A stretch of 64,000 nt of DNA. Origin: an uncultured Christensenella sp. GTDB lineage: Bacteria; Bacillota; Clostridia; Christensenellales; Pumilibacteraceae. Both the position numbers and the translations under genes were made by a program. Below are positions 21,101-28,542 of the stretch, one piece after another. Within the stretch, counting starts at the first letter, position 1; the number at the start of each line of letters is the position of its first letter. The stretch is from assembly GCA_910577435.1 (NCBI GenBank), contig CAJTLV010000001.1, forward strand, positions 402,585 through 466,584. The letters run 5' to 3'. Below the pieces are notes generated by a model. The model made no database searches, was not told the origin of the DNA, and worked only from the letters and a program-made list of their open reading frames with translations.

Positions 21101-24100
21101 CCTCCGGCGTTCGCAAACGTTACGTGTATACCCGTTCCGACTGTACCCGTGCTCGACGAATAGCCGTTGGGCATAGCGATATAGCTTATAGGCATATTGA
21201 CCGTTCCCGATGCGGGGACTTCGATCGCTTTGTAATGGAAAGCGCTTCCCTCGTCGCCCGGATACGCCTTAGGAACTAGAGTAGCCGTATCGTCCGCGCC
21301 GGCCGCTTCTTTTACGTTGACGTAATACTGATATCTGAAATCATCGGAGAAAGCGGCAGACGACAGGGCGCTCTGACTCGAAGGCTTCTCTTTGTTTGCA
21401 AACTGATAAGCGTACAGGTTATCGAGTTTTACCGTATACTGCAAGTTGCCCTCCGAAACGGGAGTCTGCGACTCCGAATTTCCGTCGGTACGGTACTGTT
21501 TATGCATATCCATAAGACCGGGCGCCTGATTTCTGAGATAGAAATTGAGCACGGTCAGATTGGATGTATTGCAAACTCCGCTTTCTGTCACGATAGCGCC
21601 GTCCGCCACCTTTGCGGTGTAGACGGGAATGCTGTTGGCTTCGGCGGCGCCCGTCGGCGTATAGTGATTGTCTTTAACCGCAATGGCGATCTGCGTGGGC
21701 ACTCCGATCTCCGTCGAACTGTTGGATCTGTCCTTTATTGCGATCGCCCAGTATTCGGTGACCTTAGTTTTATCGGTGACTTCCGTAAGCCTGCGGTTGG
21801 CGCCGCTGCCGGTATACTCGTAGTAGATCACCCTTATGTCGAGATCGCGTCTGTCGTCGTCGATCGTGCCTACTTGGCTGCTGTTTTGATAAGTACGGGT
21901 GTACAGCACGGCGGCGTTTTGATACGACGAGAGCTGGAACGCGTCCGCGGGGATATACTCGCCCGCGTCGGGCGTTGCCGTCGTTCCGCCTGCGGAATAG
22001 CGCACAGCCAAGTTATTGACGAACGTGCCGGACAACTCGGTGTTGTACGTATTGAGCAACGTGTACTGCTTTCCGTCCGCTTCGTCGAACAACAGAAGTT
22101 TGTTCGATTGCAAACCCTGAATAGCCGACGACTCGTACAGTTCTCTGCTGTTGACGAGATAGCGGGTCAAGCTCTTTTCCGCAACGTTGTTATACTTTAT
22201 ATCCCATACGTACCGAGTTTGCTTTTCGGTAGATCCTGCGGGAGTAAACTGCTCTTCGGCAAGCTCGTCTGTAACAAGACGGGGATCGGAGTTGAGAACC
22301 TGAACGCGTATGCGAAGCGTAGCAACGCCGGGTTGCTCGCGGTAATCGTCGTTTACGGTAAACTCCACGTAAAGCGGAAGGTCGAACAGCTGCGTCGACG
22401 ATTTGGCAGTTACGCGGATCTGGTCGATGCCGCCTATACGCAGGATCTCCACGCCGACATAATCGGAAAGCGTATACTGTCCGTCGTTAGCGCCGACATA
22501 TTTCCTGCCCGTCGCATCGTAATTGAGCGAAGTGAAATATTTATCCGCTTCGTCGCCGACCGCGCTTGCGTCGTAAGCCACGATACGTGCGCTGCCCGCT
22601 TCGAAGAACATTCCGGTATCGTTATTGATATCGACCACATAACCGTCGAGCGTTATCGCGCGCGTCGAGGGCATTATGTCGTTGTTATATCTTACGTCGC
22701 TTGCCGCAAGCGTGAGTATATCGGTATTGCGCTGCAGTTTGGGCGCGGTGTTGCTCACCTTGATAACGGCGGCGAAACTCACGCTCGAGAATCCGTCCGT
22801 CAAAGTGAAACGGATTATGTTGGTGGAAGACGTGCGCGAGTTAGCCGTAATGCGGATCGAATGCACGCCTGCGGCAGCATCGTCCCTCGTCACTTCCGTC
22901 GAGAAGTACGTCGAATACGCACCCGCCGACGATATGATAGAACTTTCGTTTGCAAACGTGAGCGGTTGCAACGTCACTTCCGTTTCCGCAAGCGCAGAAC
23001 CGCCCGCCGTAGGCGACGCGGTGCGCTTGACGCGGTACGTTTTAGTGATAGCCGTCGCCGCCGACGAATACCCACCATTGGACGGGTTGGTGTTGAACGC
23101 GCCGTCCTCGTTAAGACCTGCGGGCATATCGAAGTCATATGCGAAGTCGTAAGGCGTGAGATACAGCTGATCGCCCTGCTGTATCGTGTAAACGATGTAC
23201 GCGTCGCCCGTCGAACTGGACGCTCTGGAAACGTAACTGCCGAAGTCCGTCTTGTTGAATTGGAAACGGGTGTCGGAGTATTCGCTTCTGTCGCGACGCA
23301 AAGAGATCGCATTGTTCTGGACGTTGATCTCAATCGGAACGGTGGCTTTCGTACCGTGCGAATCCACGACTTTAACGTCTATTCTGAAATAATAGTTGCT
23401 CGTCGAACGCAACGGCGTAATTCTCAAGCCGTAGAATCTCTTGGTATCCTGTCCGTCGTTGGTTATATGCAGGGCGTTGAGCTGTGCGGTGTCGAGGTTA
23501 TTAAACACTTCCTTACGCGCCCACAAATCGATTATTTCGACTTTGAAGAAAGGCTCGGTGCCGTAAAGCGTCAACGCCGCCGCCGCACGCGCGGCTTTGC
23601 CTGCTTCGTTGTTTTCGGTATTGTCGCCGGTATCGAGCATAACTATCTCGTTAAGTTCGCTCGTGTACGATTGGTTGGTAAGACCGTTATTATACGAGAA
23701 AATATCCGCATCGGTAACGAAAGGATATGCCTGCATACCCGCGTCCGTCGCACTGCCCGACGCAGGCGCGCCGACGCCGTAAAGAGTGCCGTTCTCGGTA
23801 TAGCTTACAGGCGAAATATTGATCGCCTGTCCCTGCGGCGTCGCTTCGTCGCCCGAAGAAGTAAAGCCGAGCGTAAAGTTAGCCGTCGTCGCAGGCGCGG
23901 TCGGAGTAGACGAATTGACCTTGATCGCGATAGGGTACCAAATTCCGGTATCGCCGCTGTCGCCCGGATCGAGAATTTTCACGAGCACGTAAAAATCGCC
24001 CGTTCGGTTGTCGGTATTATACAGGTATTGAGTAGCCGCACGCGCAGTGAACCTTATAGTGCTTGAGTTGGGGAAGCTGTACGTTACGCACGCCGTAGCC

Positions 24101-26511
24101 GCCGCCGCACTGCCCGCCTGCGCTATGACACGATCCTTTCCGGCAAAGCCGGTAGCGACAGAACCCTCGCCCGTTTGCCACGACGTCGAAACCGTCTTGG
24201 CGTGGTTCGCGTAATAATTGGACGTGCTTTTAAGAGCGAGCACGGCGTTTTCGCGCGAAACCGAAGCAAACTCGTTTGTAGGGAGTTTGACAGAACCGGC
24301 ACTCGTCACAAACGTAGGTACGTTGCCGTCGGTGTCTTTTAAGAAAGAGGATATACTGATCTCTTTAGTCGTACCGACGTTCATTATAGCCGACGGTTCG
24401 TTCGCTATGCCCGTGTTTATAACCGAGCTAGACGCATAGTAAGGACGCGTATTAGCGATCTTGAACACAAGCCACAGCGACGTATTGGTGCCGCCTATGA
24501 CCGCCTTACTGCCGTTGCCCGTAGTGCTTCCGTTCTTTTCGCAAGACTGCGCGGTTATCTGCACAGTAACGTACACCGCATTCGGAGGGCGCACGCTGGT
24601 CGGCTTTATCGTGATAGACTTATAAAGGCCGCTACTGCCGTAAGTGGTAGAATCGGCGTTATACGAGATAGTGTAATACTTGGAGTTGGTCGAATCCGTA
24701 GCAACGGACTTGATACCTACTACGTCGTGTACGGTATCCGCGTCGCGGTACAGATCGGTGGCATTGATGGTAAAGCCCGCCGTCCTGTTGGTAGTGAGCG
24801 GTTCCGGAACGAATACTGTGGATCTGCCTTTTGCCGTGTTGTATATATGTCCGTTAGTCAGGTAGTCATACGTGGTGCTTGTCATATCCGAACTACCGAG
24901 ACGGTAATGATAAGCGTTGTTACCGCTCCCGTAGGTGTATTCCACATACGTTCCCTTGTTGGTCACGTCGGTACCCGAAGTGTTGTTGGACGTATTTATT
25001 ATTGTCAGATCGGACTGCGAAACGTTTAGGTCGAAGTAAACCGTAGACCAACCGCGCGACGTCGAGCTTCCGTATGTGTCGCGCACCCTAGTCCACAATC
25101 GTAGTTTTCCGTTTGCGGGAGCGTTGTCGACGCCCGCTCTCGGATAACGATGGATCGCAGTTATCGAAATAGCGCTTGACGTTCTGGACCAAGTTATGTA
25201 GTTTGTTGCGAGCGTGGTGCAAGCGCTGTTTAACCACAGACCAGTCTGCCCGGACGTGCAAGCATCGAGATTGCTCGTATTGCCGTCCGTGAAGTACATC
25301 GTCTGGCCTTCGGGATCGCGCGCGATCGTAGTGGGCTTAATCGTGATGCCCGCGCCGCTGCGCATACGCGCCTTAGACGTAGTGCCGTAAACTGTCGTCG
25401 ACGAGTTGGGACCTTGTAGCGGCGCTTGGTTTACCGATTTTACGGTTATACGCGCCATACCGGAACCCTGACGGCTGTTCGCCGACCAACCTCTGGAAGA
25501 ATCGCTCGTAAGTCCGCCGTAGTAGCTCGAACCGCCGCCGCCGCCGCCGCCCGCGCCCGAATAGTATCCTCGCGCCGCCGACGCACCCGCGCCGCCCGAT
25601 CCACCCGATCCGGTACCGCCCGAACCGCCCGAAGAACCGCGAACGTTATTGTTGGCGCCGTAACGACTGCCGCCTGCGCCGCCGCCGCCGCCGTAGTAGC
25701 CGCCGCCGCCACCGCCGCCGCCTGCGGGATAGTATGTACCGTCATTGCCGGACGAAGAACTATTATTGGTGCTTCCGCCCGTACCGCCGCGGCTTGTTTG
25801 AGCGCCGCCGCCGCCGCCGCCGTTTGCACTGCCGCCGGCTGTACCGTTCGCACCTGCGCTACCCGCACCCGCGCCGCCGTAGCCGGGTGTCCCGCCGGAA
25901 CCACTTGAAATGCTTCCGCTACCGGAACCGCCCTGTCCTGCGCCGCCCGCGCCGCCGCCGCCGCCCGCAACGACTATTCTGTTACTCAGAGCGTTGCCGC
26001 CTCTGCGGAAGTCGGTCGCACCGCCGCCGCCGCCGCCGCTGTTCGACTTGCGTCCCGCGCCGCCGCCGCCGCCGCCGTTATATCCGCCGGACGTACCGCT
26101 ACCCATACCGCCGACAAATACATACATAAGCGTTCTTGCCGTGATGGTAAGGTTTCCGTGAACATACGCGCCTTTTCCGCCCGTCTTGCCTGTCGTACTC
26201 GCGCCCTGCGCGCCCCACACTTCGAGATAGTATGTACCCGCAGGCAGATAGAACGAATAGTTCGTCACACCTGTCCAAGTGATCGTGTCGTTATTGTTGA
26301 TAACGCCCGTAAGATCGCCCGTTTTATTGGTGTGCGCAGTCGAAGTCGTGACCTCGCCGCCCGCGCCGTTGGCAACGTCGACAGGTTTCGACGTATCGAC
26401 GACAAGCGCACAGGTAACGCACAGCGCTACCGCTATAAGCGCGCTTATAAGTACAATCAAAAACCTCTTTCCGTTTATTGCGGTCTTTTCATTGCCTTTT
26501 TTGTTTTTCAT
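15193..26511 (-). CDS. Giant (3772-residue) membrane-anchored surface protein with glycine-rich head
   Basis: Probably a cell-surface adhesin or scaffold; the ligand is unknown. An N-terminal hydrophobic segment (RFLIVLISALIAVALCVTCAL, residues 15-35) directs export. Residues ~90-355 form a glycine-rich domain opening with YYLEVWGAQGAST, like the Pfam Gly_rich family also seen in the ALK receptor. About 3100 residues of cadherin/Ig-like beta repeats follow (recurring ITVKVSNTAP-like joints and VTITARG). One membrane helix lies at about 3556-3579 (LIFAGVLLLIILLIIILVIV), then a basic stop, a short acidic coil and a ~150-residue Pro/Gln/Gly tail with repeated QSQPGMPQ. There is no LPXTG motif, so anchoring is by the helix with the tail inside. 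GAGGTGA precedes the ATG. It has its own promoter and terminator. Codon use looks like its neighbours apart from CCG runs in the glycine-rich part. Confidence 0.9.
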   Translation of the reverse strand: MKNKKGNEKTAINGKRFLIVLISALIAVALCVTCALVVDTSKPVDVANGAGGEVTTSTAHTNKTGDLTGVINNNDTITWTGVTNYSFYLPAGTYYLEVWGAQGASTTGKTGGKGAYVHGNLTITARTLMYVFVGGMGSGTSGGYNGGGGGGAGRKSNSGGGGGGATDFRRGGNALSNRIVVAGGGGGAGGAGQGGSGSGSISSGSGGTPGYGGAGAGSAGANGTAGGSANGGGGGGAQTSRGGTGGSTNNSSSSGNDGTYYPAGGGGGGGGYYGGGGGAGGSRYGANNNVRGSSGGSGGTGSGGSGGAGASAARGYYSGAGGGGGGGSSYYGGLTSDSSRGWSANSRQGSGMARITVKSVNQAPLQGPNSSTTVYGTTSKARMRSGAGITIKPTTIARDPEGQTMYFTDGNTSNLDACTSGQTGLWLNSACTTLATNYITWSRTSSAISITAIHRYPRAGVDNAPANGKLRLWTRVRDTYGSSTSRGWSTVYFDLNVSQSDLTIINTSNNTSGTDVTNKGTYVEYTYGSGNNAYHYRLGSSDMTSTTYDYLTNGHIYNTAKGRSTVFVPEPLTTNRTAGFTINATDLYRDADTVHDVVGIKSVATDSTNSKYYTISYNADSTTYGSSGLYKSITIKPTSVRPPNAVYVTVQITAQSCEKNGSTTGNGSKAVIGGTNTSLWLVFKIANTRPYYASSSVINTGIANEPSAIMNVGTTKEISISSFLKDTDGNVPTFVTSAGSVKLPTNEFASVSRENAVLALKSTSNYYANHAKTVSTSWQTGEGSVATGFAGKDRVIAQAGSAAAATACVTYSFPNSSTIRFTARAATQYLYNTDNRTGDFYVLVKILDPGDSGDTGIWYPIAIKVNSSTPTAPATTANFTLGFTSSGDEATPQGQAINISPVSYTENGTLYGVGAPASGSATDAGMQAYPFVTDADIFSYNNGLTNQSYTSELNEIVMLDTGDNTENNEAGKAARAAAALTLYGTEPFFKVEIIDLWARKEVFNNLDTAQLNALHITNDGQDTKRFYGLRITPLRSTSNYYFRIDVKVVDSHGTKATVPIEINVQNNAISLRRDRSEYSDTRFQFNKTDFGSYVSRASSSTGDAYIVYTIQQGDQLYLTPYDFAYDFDMPAGLNEDGAFNTNPSNGGYSSAATAITKTYRVKRTASPTAGGSALAETEVTLQPLTFANESSIISSAGAYSTYFSTEVTRDDAAAGVHSIRITANSRTSSTNIIRFTLTDGFSSVSFAAVIKVSNTAPKLQRNTDILTLAASDVRYNNDIMPSTRAITLDGYVVDINNDTGMFFEAGSARIVAYDASAVGDEADKYFTSLNYDATGRKYVGANDGQYTLSDYVGVEILRIGGIDQIRVTAKSSTQLFDLPLYVEFTVNDDYREQPGVATLRIRVQVLNSDPRLVTDELAEEQFTPAGSTEKQTRYVWDIKYNNVAEKSLTRYLVNSRELYESSAIQGLQSNKLLLFDEADGKQYTLLNTYNTELSGTFVNNLAVRYSAGGTTATPDAGEYIPADAFQLSSYQNAAVLYTRTYQNSSQVGTIDDDRRDLDIRVIYYEYTGSGANRRLTEVTDKTKVTEYWAIAIKDRSNSSTEIGVPTQIAIAVKDNHYTPTGAAEANSIPVYTAKVADGAIVTESGVCNTSNLTVLNFYLRNQAPGLMDMHKQYRTDGNSESQTPVSEGNLQYTVKLDNLYAYQFANKEKPSSQSALSSAAFSDDFRYQYYVNVKEAAGADDTATLVPKAYPGDEGSAFHYKAIEVPASGTVNMPISYIAMPNGYSSSTGTVGTGIHVTFANAGGSNSALKDSDYLNWKNSSAAVALIMENVSLSDGTTSWSGSDINDNPYIQIGFTSDDDMLSGKYVNRYRGVLSSDNQFALDDKWLNGNVSSFREDKFGFTFVKRSDNKAERPSGSLKFTVKLKTFGSSGTDTVNSASQDVSVDIEVENSELSSIKYNNTDFPIYASIDIKTHVGAADTTIGLSRDGGRNNIQYSDSDTNDVARFFMPSATSGNIGAVMSTAEMTAMMGNYLYGGSYSAFFDNPSSNLSLEQVAAFVPNPDYTKYFAVTPSNGSSSSVTFKPVAKTQLNITGDISDDELWNNHHLKRNTNGEFYYPFKIVFYDDINQSGSFTRGKYMTVIFNVYIDNSPISSSLDEKEGNYFKTSLTLVKGAANTVDVSTVLTDSDIPLNASKSMIVQSEWSLLSATDKLTKDYLVMPAKGDGSPDYERYGTTAQSALPIDITYAENSHTTIKFAATSAFTTPSTGVPLLFKFRDSVGTEVGILFYINYVNEAPTFNDDTYGGARTLNIFMKTGDYFTIYASDASKYATDRRGEFKSPDEFDRLIAATGSDKISYPQADGSYVNAETMRDSFELLTRDGYDARVAELNRVNGIIGNLGSLVLGDDDAPSTLRFIAPRISGGVTVGSFSGTGAFDVVPGNFVASEDALKSVSGGTRLTQPMSVTITARGVGTSVYTATLTDGSNQVDVVLNLTVLSTPPSIKTTGLPDGLTVSSDPDFDYEITLDYGAHKEFALSSFVEDADRNDYRTFDIADSYDGEKFKVINPEGVSAVSVTRTQIENGATNAFYIEAVDYIPEEGLYSEVYFRVTDAHDSQSDEIRIKVNIAPRALEVKSGTSSAAFAITLDSYADYLANGNALTVDLVSGSASGSKVYYDPDVNAPSAMYDVAVYAMYAFSEGNRTPATVEDILSSEDYLVVERTQARRGIEGSNATTKPGSNSVAKYIKHFFEITIADDGKTMTLIPVSSTVSGGTSRLPEALNLYIVVGKAYKTENGYTMSAIGGTAVGSDHTVGAYVNVAVANSAPVAVQSTALNFGYPQVGEGENATSRDSDFLFFAGSAGDSLTWNLYDTANEQRGLFYDYDMCNYNKASNGENADANLPAGNETLTYAGSSILASYVYTDSNGDSVSISTTRDAIDGGSHGPVLSITETNGKVTIKINRKVAITQPSEDNRILPYSDIPVEISCIDTLGRRQDNQTNYVRKTVIIVRAQNDPPEFKEVTRNDYRISYSDETGYVLTASVATGNTLTVKFADILDDADVDMDAYFLYAPDSSCIKENTTTLGAGTVPLFDLAQKNERNAFGIITLSRLEFTCTSVARGEVATGSLMLYDSTKLDNAHTSKLTIRLTVGNTAPTAISRDPVVINVMGIPIVESDSEDESSALDSVALTENIIKYMTDINPNDAVNAAEYNAGKDVTDPTRSNTYMYIKDIEVYTTDADMSDLRPEMFGPGTELKEPEEGEDPPAPIVKVCDVGWADSDFETHQSFSVMLTPGVYGTQHIRLYVRDDGYLDGAMNMINDGIETPLDITIIVSRPIADMDIKTFSMANRVTRTMTAEILLNSEEQPDNARGYTVKSITAPEGGALTVSSSSAVQASAYDVSASADEIEWRVTANYETDVAEMTVVFDAGNIDVEQKFNVVVTRNNAPVMKPIDSMGIFTEGQLNDQHMIVIRPDRWFEDPDLGDVMRFNDAKVKVGAYATAHIENGNIVLIFKGRGTTQLTFNITDATGNLYSHTIEIGCTDMAELSTWNKMVAAIQSNVLMYSLIFAGVLLLIILLIIILVIVHKRRKMRREIEALLDSEAELEEEMLRLSAGGGTPQFQSFGYLPPTTQTMNNPNLMIGSAADNPTPNSLQLGAGTGQTAGVAPDGGAAQQPTPQQSRPGMPQQPRQSMGAQPGQPAFRQSQPGMPQQPQQPRQNVGAPNGQPAFRQSQPGMPQNTANPFRPNQPGSPQQQPRQNQGAPNGQPQNRDGFNPNDF
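25520..26100. repeat. CCG/GCC-rich trinucleotide runs encoding the glycine-rich domain
   Basis: Many runs of GCC/CCG triplets (for example near 25531-25550, 25680-25720 and 26020-26080) encode GGGGGG blocks on the minus strand. Such tracts can change length by slippage in whole codons, varying the head of the surface protein without breaking the frame. Confidence 0.8.
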
Positions 26512-26576
26512 CCTTCACCTCGTTTCGTAACGACTGACTGCTATTTCTATGCTCGGTACGCCGCTTTGTTTACAAT

Positions 26577-26636
26577 TTGTTCATATTTTCGTACCTATAC
26601 AGAATATATGTTAACACATTGTTCATATTTTGTCAA
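26577..26636 (-). promoter_or_regulatory. Promoter of the giant surface-protein gene with a direct repeat
   Basis: TTGACA (26631-26636) and TAACAT (26608-26613) stand 17 bases apart on the minus strand. The 13-base word AAAATATGAACAA appears twice, at 26619-26631 inside the promoter spacer and at 26577-26589 in the leader, exactly 42 bases (four helix turns) apart. The second copy lies where a repressor could loop to the first. Confidence 0.7.
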
Positions 26637-26684
26637 TACTTTTTGCCAACTATTTTCGCATTCCGTTGTTCATTCCTATTCGTA

Positions 26685-26740
26685 ATACACTAATAAAGCC
26701 GCAGGGTATTGCGATGCATCCTGCGGCTTTATTAGTGTAT
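26685..26740. terminator. Bidirectional terminator hairpin, 21-bp perfect stem
   Basis: The halves 26685-26705 and 26720-26740 are perfect reverse complements (core AATAAAGCCGCAGG), separated by 14 bases. The stem contains TTTATTAG on either strand. It closes the pyrG paralogue unit and insulates the giant gene promoter. Confidence 0.9.
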
Positions 26741-26800
26741 ATAGGAAATATCCGAAAGATATTTTTTATATCTTAAATGTTTCCGATTTTCCGTTTTTGT

Positions 26801-28375
26801 TTATTTTTTGTTATTGCCGAGTACCTTTATGAATTCTTCGAACAGCGGGTGTGTGCCGAGCAGGCGCGAGCGGTATTCGGGATTGTAAATCGTACCGATA
26901 TAAAATTTGTTCGTGGGGATCTCGAACGCTTCCGGCACGCCCGTCGGAGAGTGCGCGGAAAACACCAGACCGTTCTTCAAAAACATAGGCTCGTACTTGA
27001 CGTTAAAGTCGAAACGATGACGGTGACGTTCGCGCGTGGACGGCGACGCGTATATTTTGCTGAGATACGTACCTGCGGTAATCGCCGACGGGAACGCACC
27101 CTTTTTGAGCATTTTCGGCTCGACGTATCCTACGACGGGATACGGCGTTTCGGCGTCGAACTCCTGCGACTGCGCGCCCGTCATTGTACAGACGTTACGA
27201 GCAAACTCGACTATACCCGCTTGTGCGCCGAGACATATCATAAGACAGGGTACATCGTTTTCGCGCGCGTACCGTGCCGCAGCGATCTTGCCCTCGAATC
27301 CGCGCACGCCGAAACCGGGAGCGATAACTATGCCGTCGTAACCGTCGAGTTTTTTCGGATCGGTCTCTATCTCGGCACTGGAAACGAGCGTAATGGCGAC
27401 AGCTTTATTCTTCAACAGACCCGCAGTAGTGAGCGCGTCGGTTATGGAGCGGTACGCGGTCGCCTTTTCGACGTATTTGCCGACGAGCGCTATCTTCAAA
27501 TGTTTTTTCGACGCTTCGGCTTTTTCGGCGCGCGCGCACATATCGCGCCAAGCGTCGAGCTTCGGCTCGCGGGGTTCGAGCTTCAATTTTTTAAGCGCGA
27601 TGTCGGAGAAGTTCTGTTCCTGCAAACGCAGAGGGATCCTGTAAAGATTTTCGGTCGTGACGCTCTCGATTATGCAGTCGCGGCTGACGTTGCAGAACAT
27701 TGACAACTTCTTTTTGGAGCTATCGTCGAGCGGATAGTCCGAACGGCACACGATTATGTCGGGCTGTATGCCGATGTTTTGCATTTCTTTAACAGAGTTT
27801 TGCGTCGGTTTTGTCTTGTGCTCGCCGCTCATCTCGATCATCGGCACGTATGTGACGTGTATGTACACGGCGTTGCCCTTACCCAACTCGCCGCGACACT
27901 GACGTATCGCTTCCAAGTACGGGTGATTTTCTATATCGCCGACAACCCCGCCTATCTCGCATACGACAACATCGGTCTTGGGATTATTGAGCCTGTAAAG
28001 CGCGCTCTTTATCTCGTTGGTTATGTGCGGCACGACCTGAACGGATTCGCCGTCGTATGCGCCTTCGCGCTCACGGCTTATGACCGACAGATATATCTTG
28101 CCGCTGGTGATATTGCTGTTTTCGGACAGATCCTGATCCAAAAACCGCTCGTAATGCCCCAGAACAAGATCGCCCTCGCCGCCGTCGTCCGTCACGAATA
28201 CCTCGCCGTGCTGATAGGGACTGAGATACAACGAATCGACGTTAAAATACGGATCGAACTTGATTATGTCTACCGTATAACCTTGCGCCTTTATGAGCAT
28301 CGCAATGCTCGCGGCGGTTATCCCCTTGCCGAGTCCCGATACGACCCCGCCCGTTACGAAAATATATTTTGACAT
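26801..28375 (-). CDS. CTP synthase paralogue with degenerate glutaminase site
   Basis: A 524-residue homologue of PyrG with the same architecture. The synthase half looks functional: [22 protein letters not shown]-loop, [19 protein letters not shown], and KTKPTQ. In the glutaminase half the nucleophile survives (C381 in MICLGAQ) and so does the glutamate (E500), but the catalytic histidine is N498 (IYNPEY instead of YHPEF), and the oxyanion strand reads IAPGFGVRG where the housekeeping copy has VPGGFGDRG. By family knowledge such an enzyme should use free ammonia, or serve as a regulatory partner of PyrG, rather than hydrolyse glutamine. It lies after the RnlA-like gene and before the giant surface gene, away from pyrimidine genes. 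A GGAG two bases before the ATG is closer than usual. Confidence 0.9.
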   Translation of the reverse strand: MSKYIFVTGGVVSGLGKGITAASIAMLIKAQGYTVDIIKFDPYFNVDSLYLSPYQHGEVFVTDDGGEGDLVLGHYERFLDQDLSENSNITSGKIYLSVISREREGAYDGESVQVVPHITNEIKSALYRLNNPKTDVVVCEIGGVVGDIENHPYLEAIRQCRGELGKGNAVYIHVTYVPMIEMSGEHKTKPTQNSVKEMQNIGIQPDIIVCRSDYPLDDSSKKKLSMFCNVSRDCIIESVTTENLYRIPLRLQEQNFSDIALKKLKLEPREPKLDAWRDMCARAEKAEASKKHLKIALVGKYVEKATAYRSITDALTTAGLLKNKAVAITLVSSAEIETDPKKLDGYDGIVIAPGFGVRGFEGKIAAARYARENDVPCLMICLGAQAGIVEFARNVCTMTGAQSQEFDAETPYPVVGYVEPKMLKKGAFPSAITAGTYLSKIYASPSTRERHRHRFDFNVKYEPMFLKNGLVFSAHSPTGVPEAFEIPTNKFYIGTIYNPEYRSRLLGTHPLFEEFIKVLGNNKK

Positions 28376-28542
28376 AGCTCCGAGAGTTTGTTTACTCCCC
28401 GCCTCCTTGAATAGTGATAAAGTGTATTGAATAGTTGAGATACAGCCGTCCGCATATGCGGCTCAAACGATACAAGTTGTCGCTCGGTCTGCCTTGCGCA
28501 CACCGTATCGGAATCGTTTACCGAAACGACAAAGACCGCGCA

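Noticed and set aside
21502..24066. An 854-codon plus-strand frame inside the giant surface-protein gene
   Set aside because: No ribosome site, promoter or recognisable domain; composition is typical of a reverse-frame shadow.
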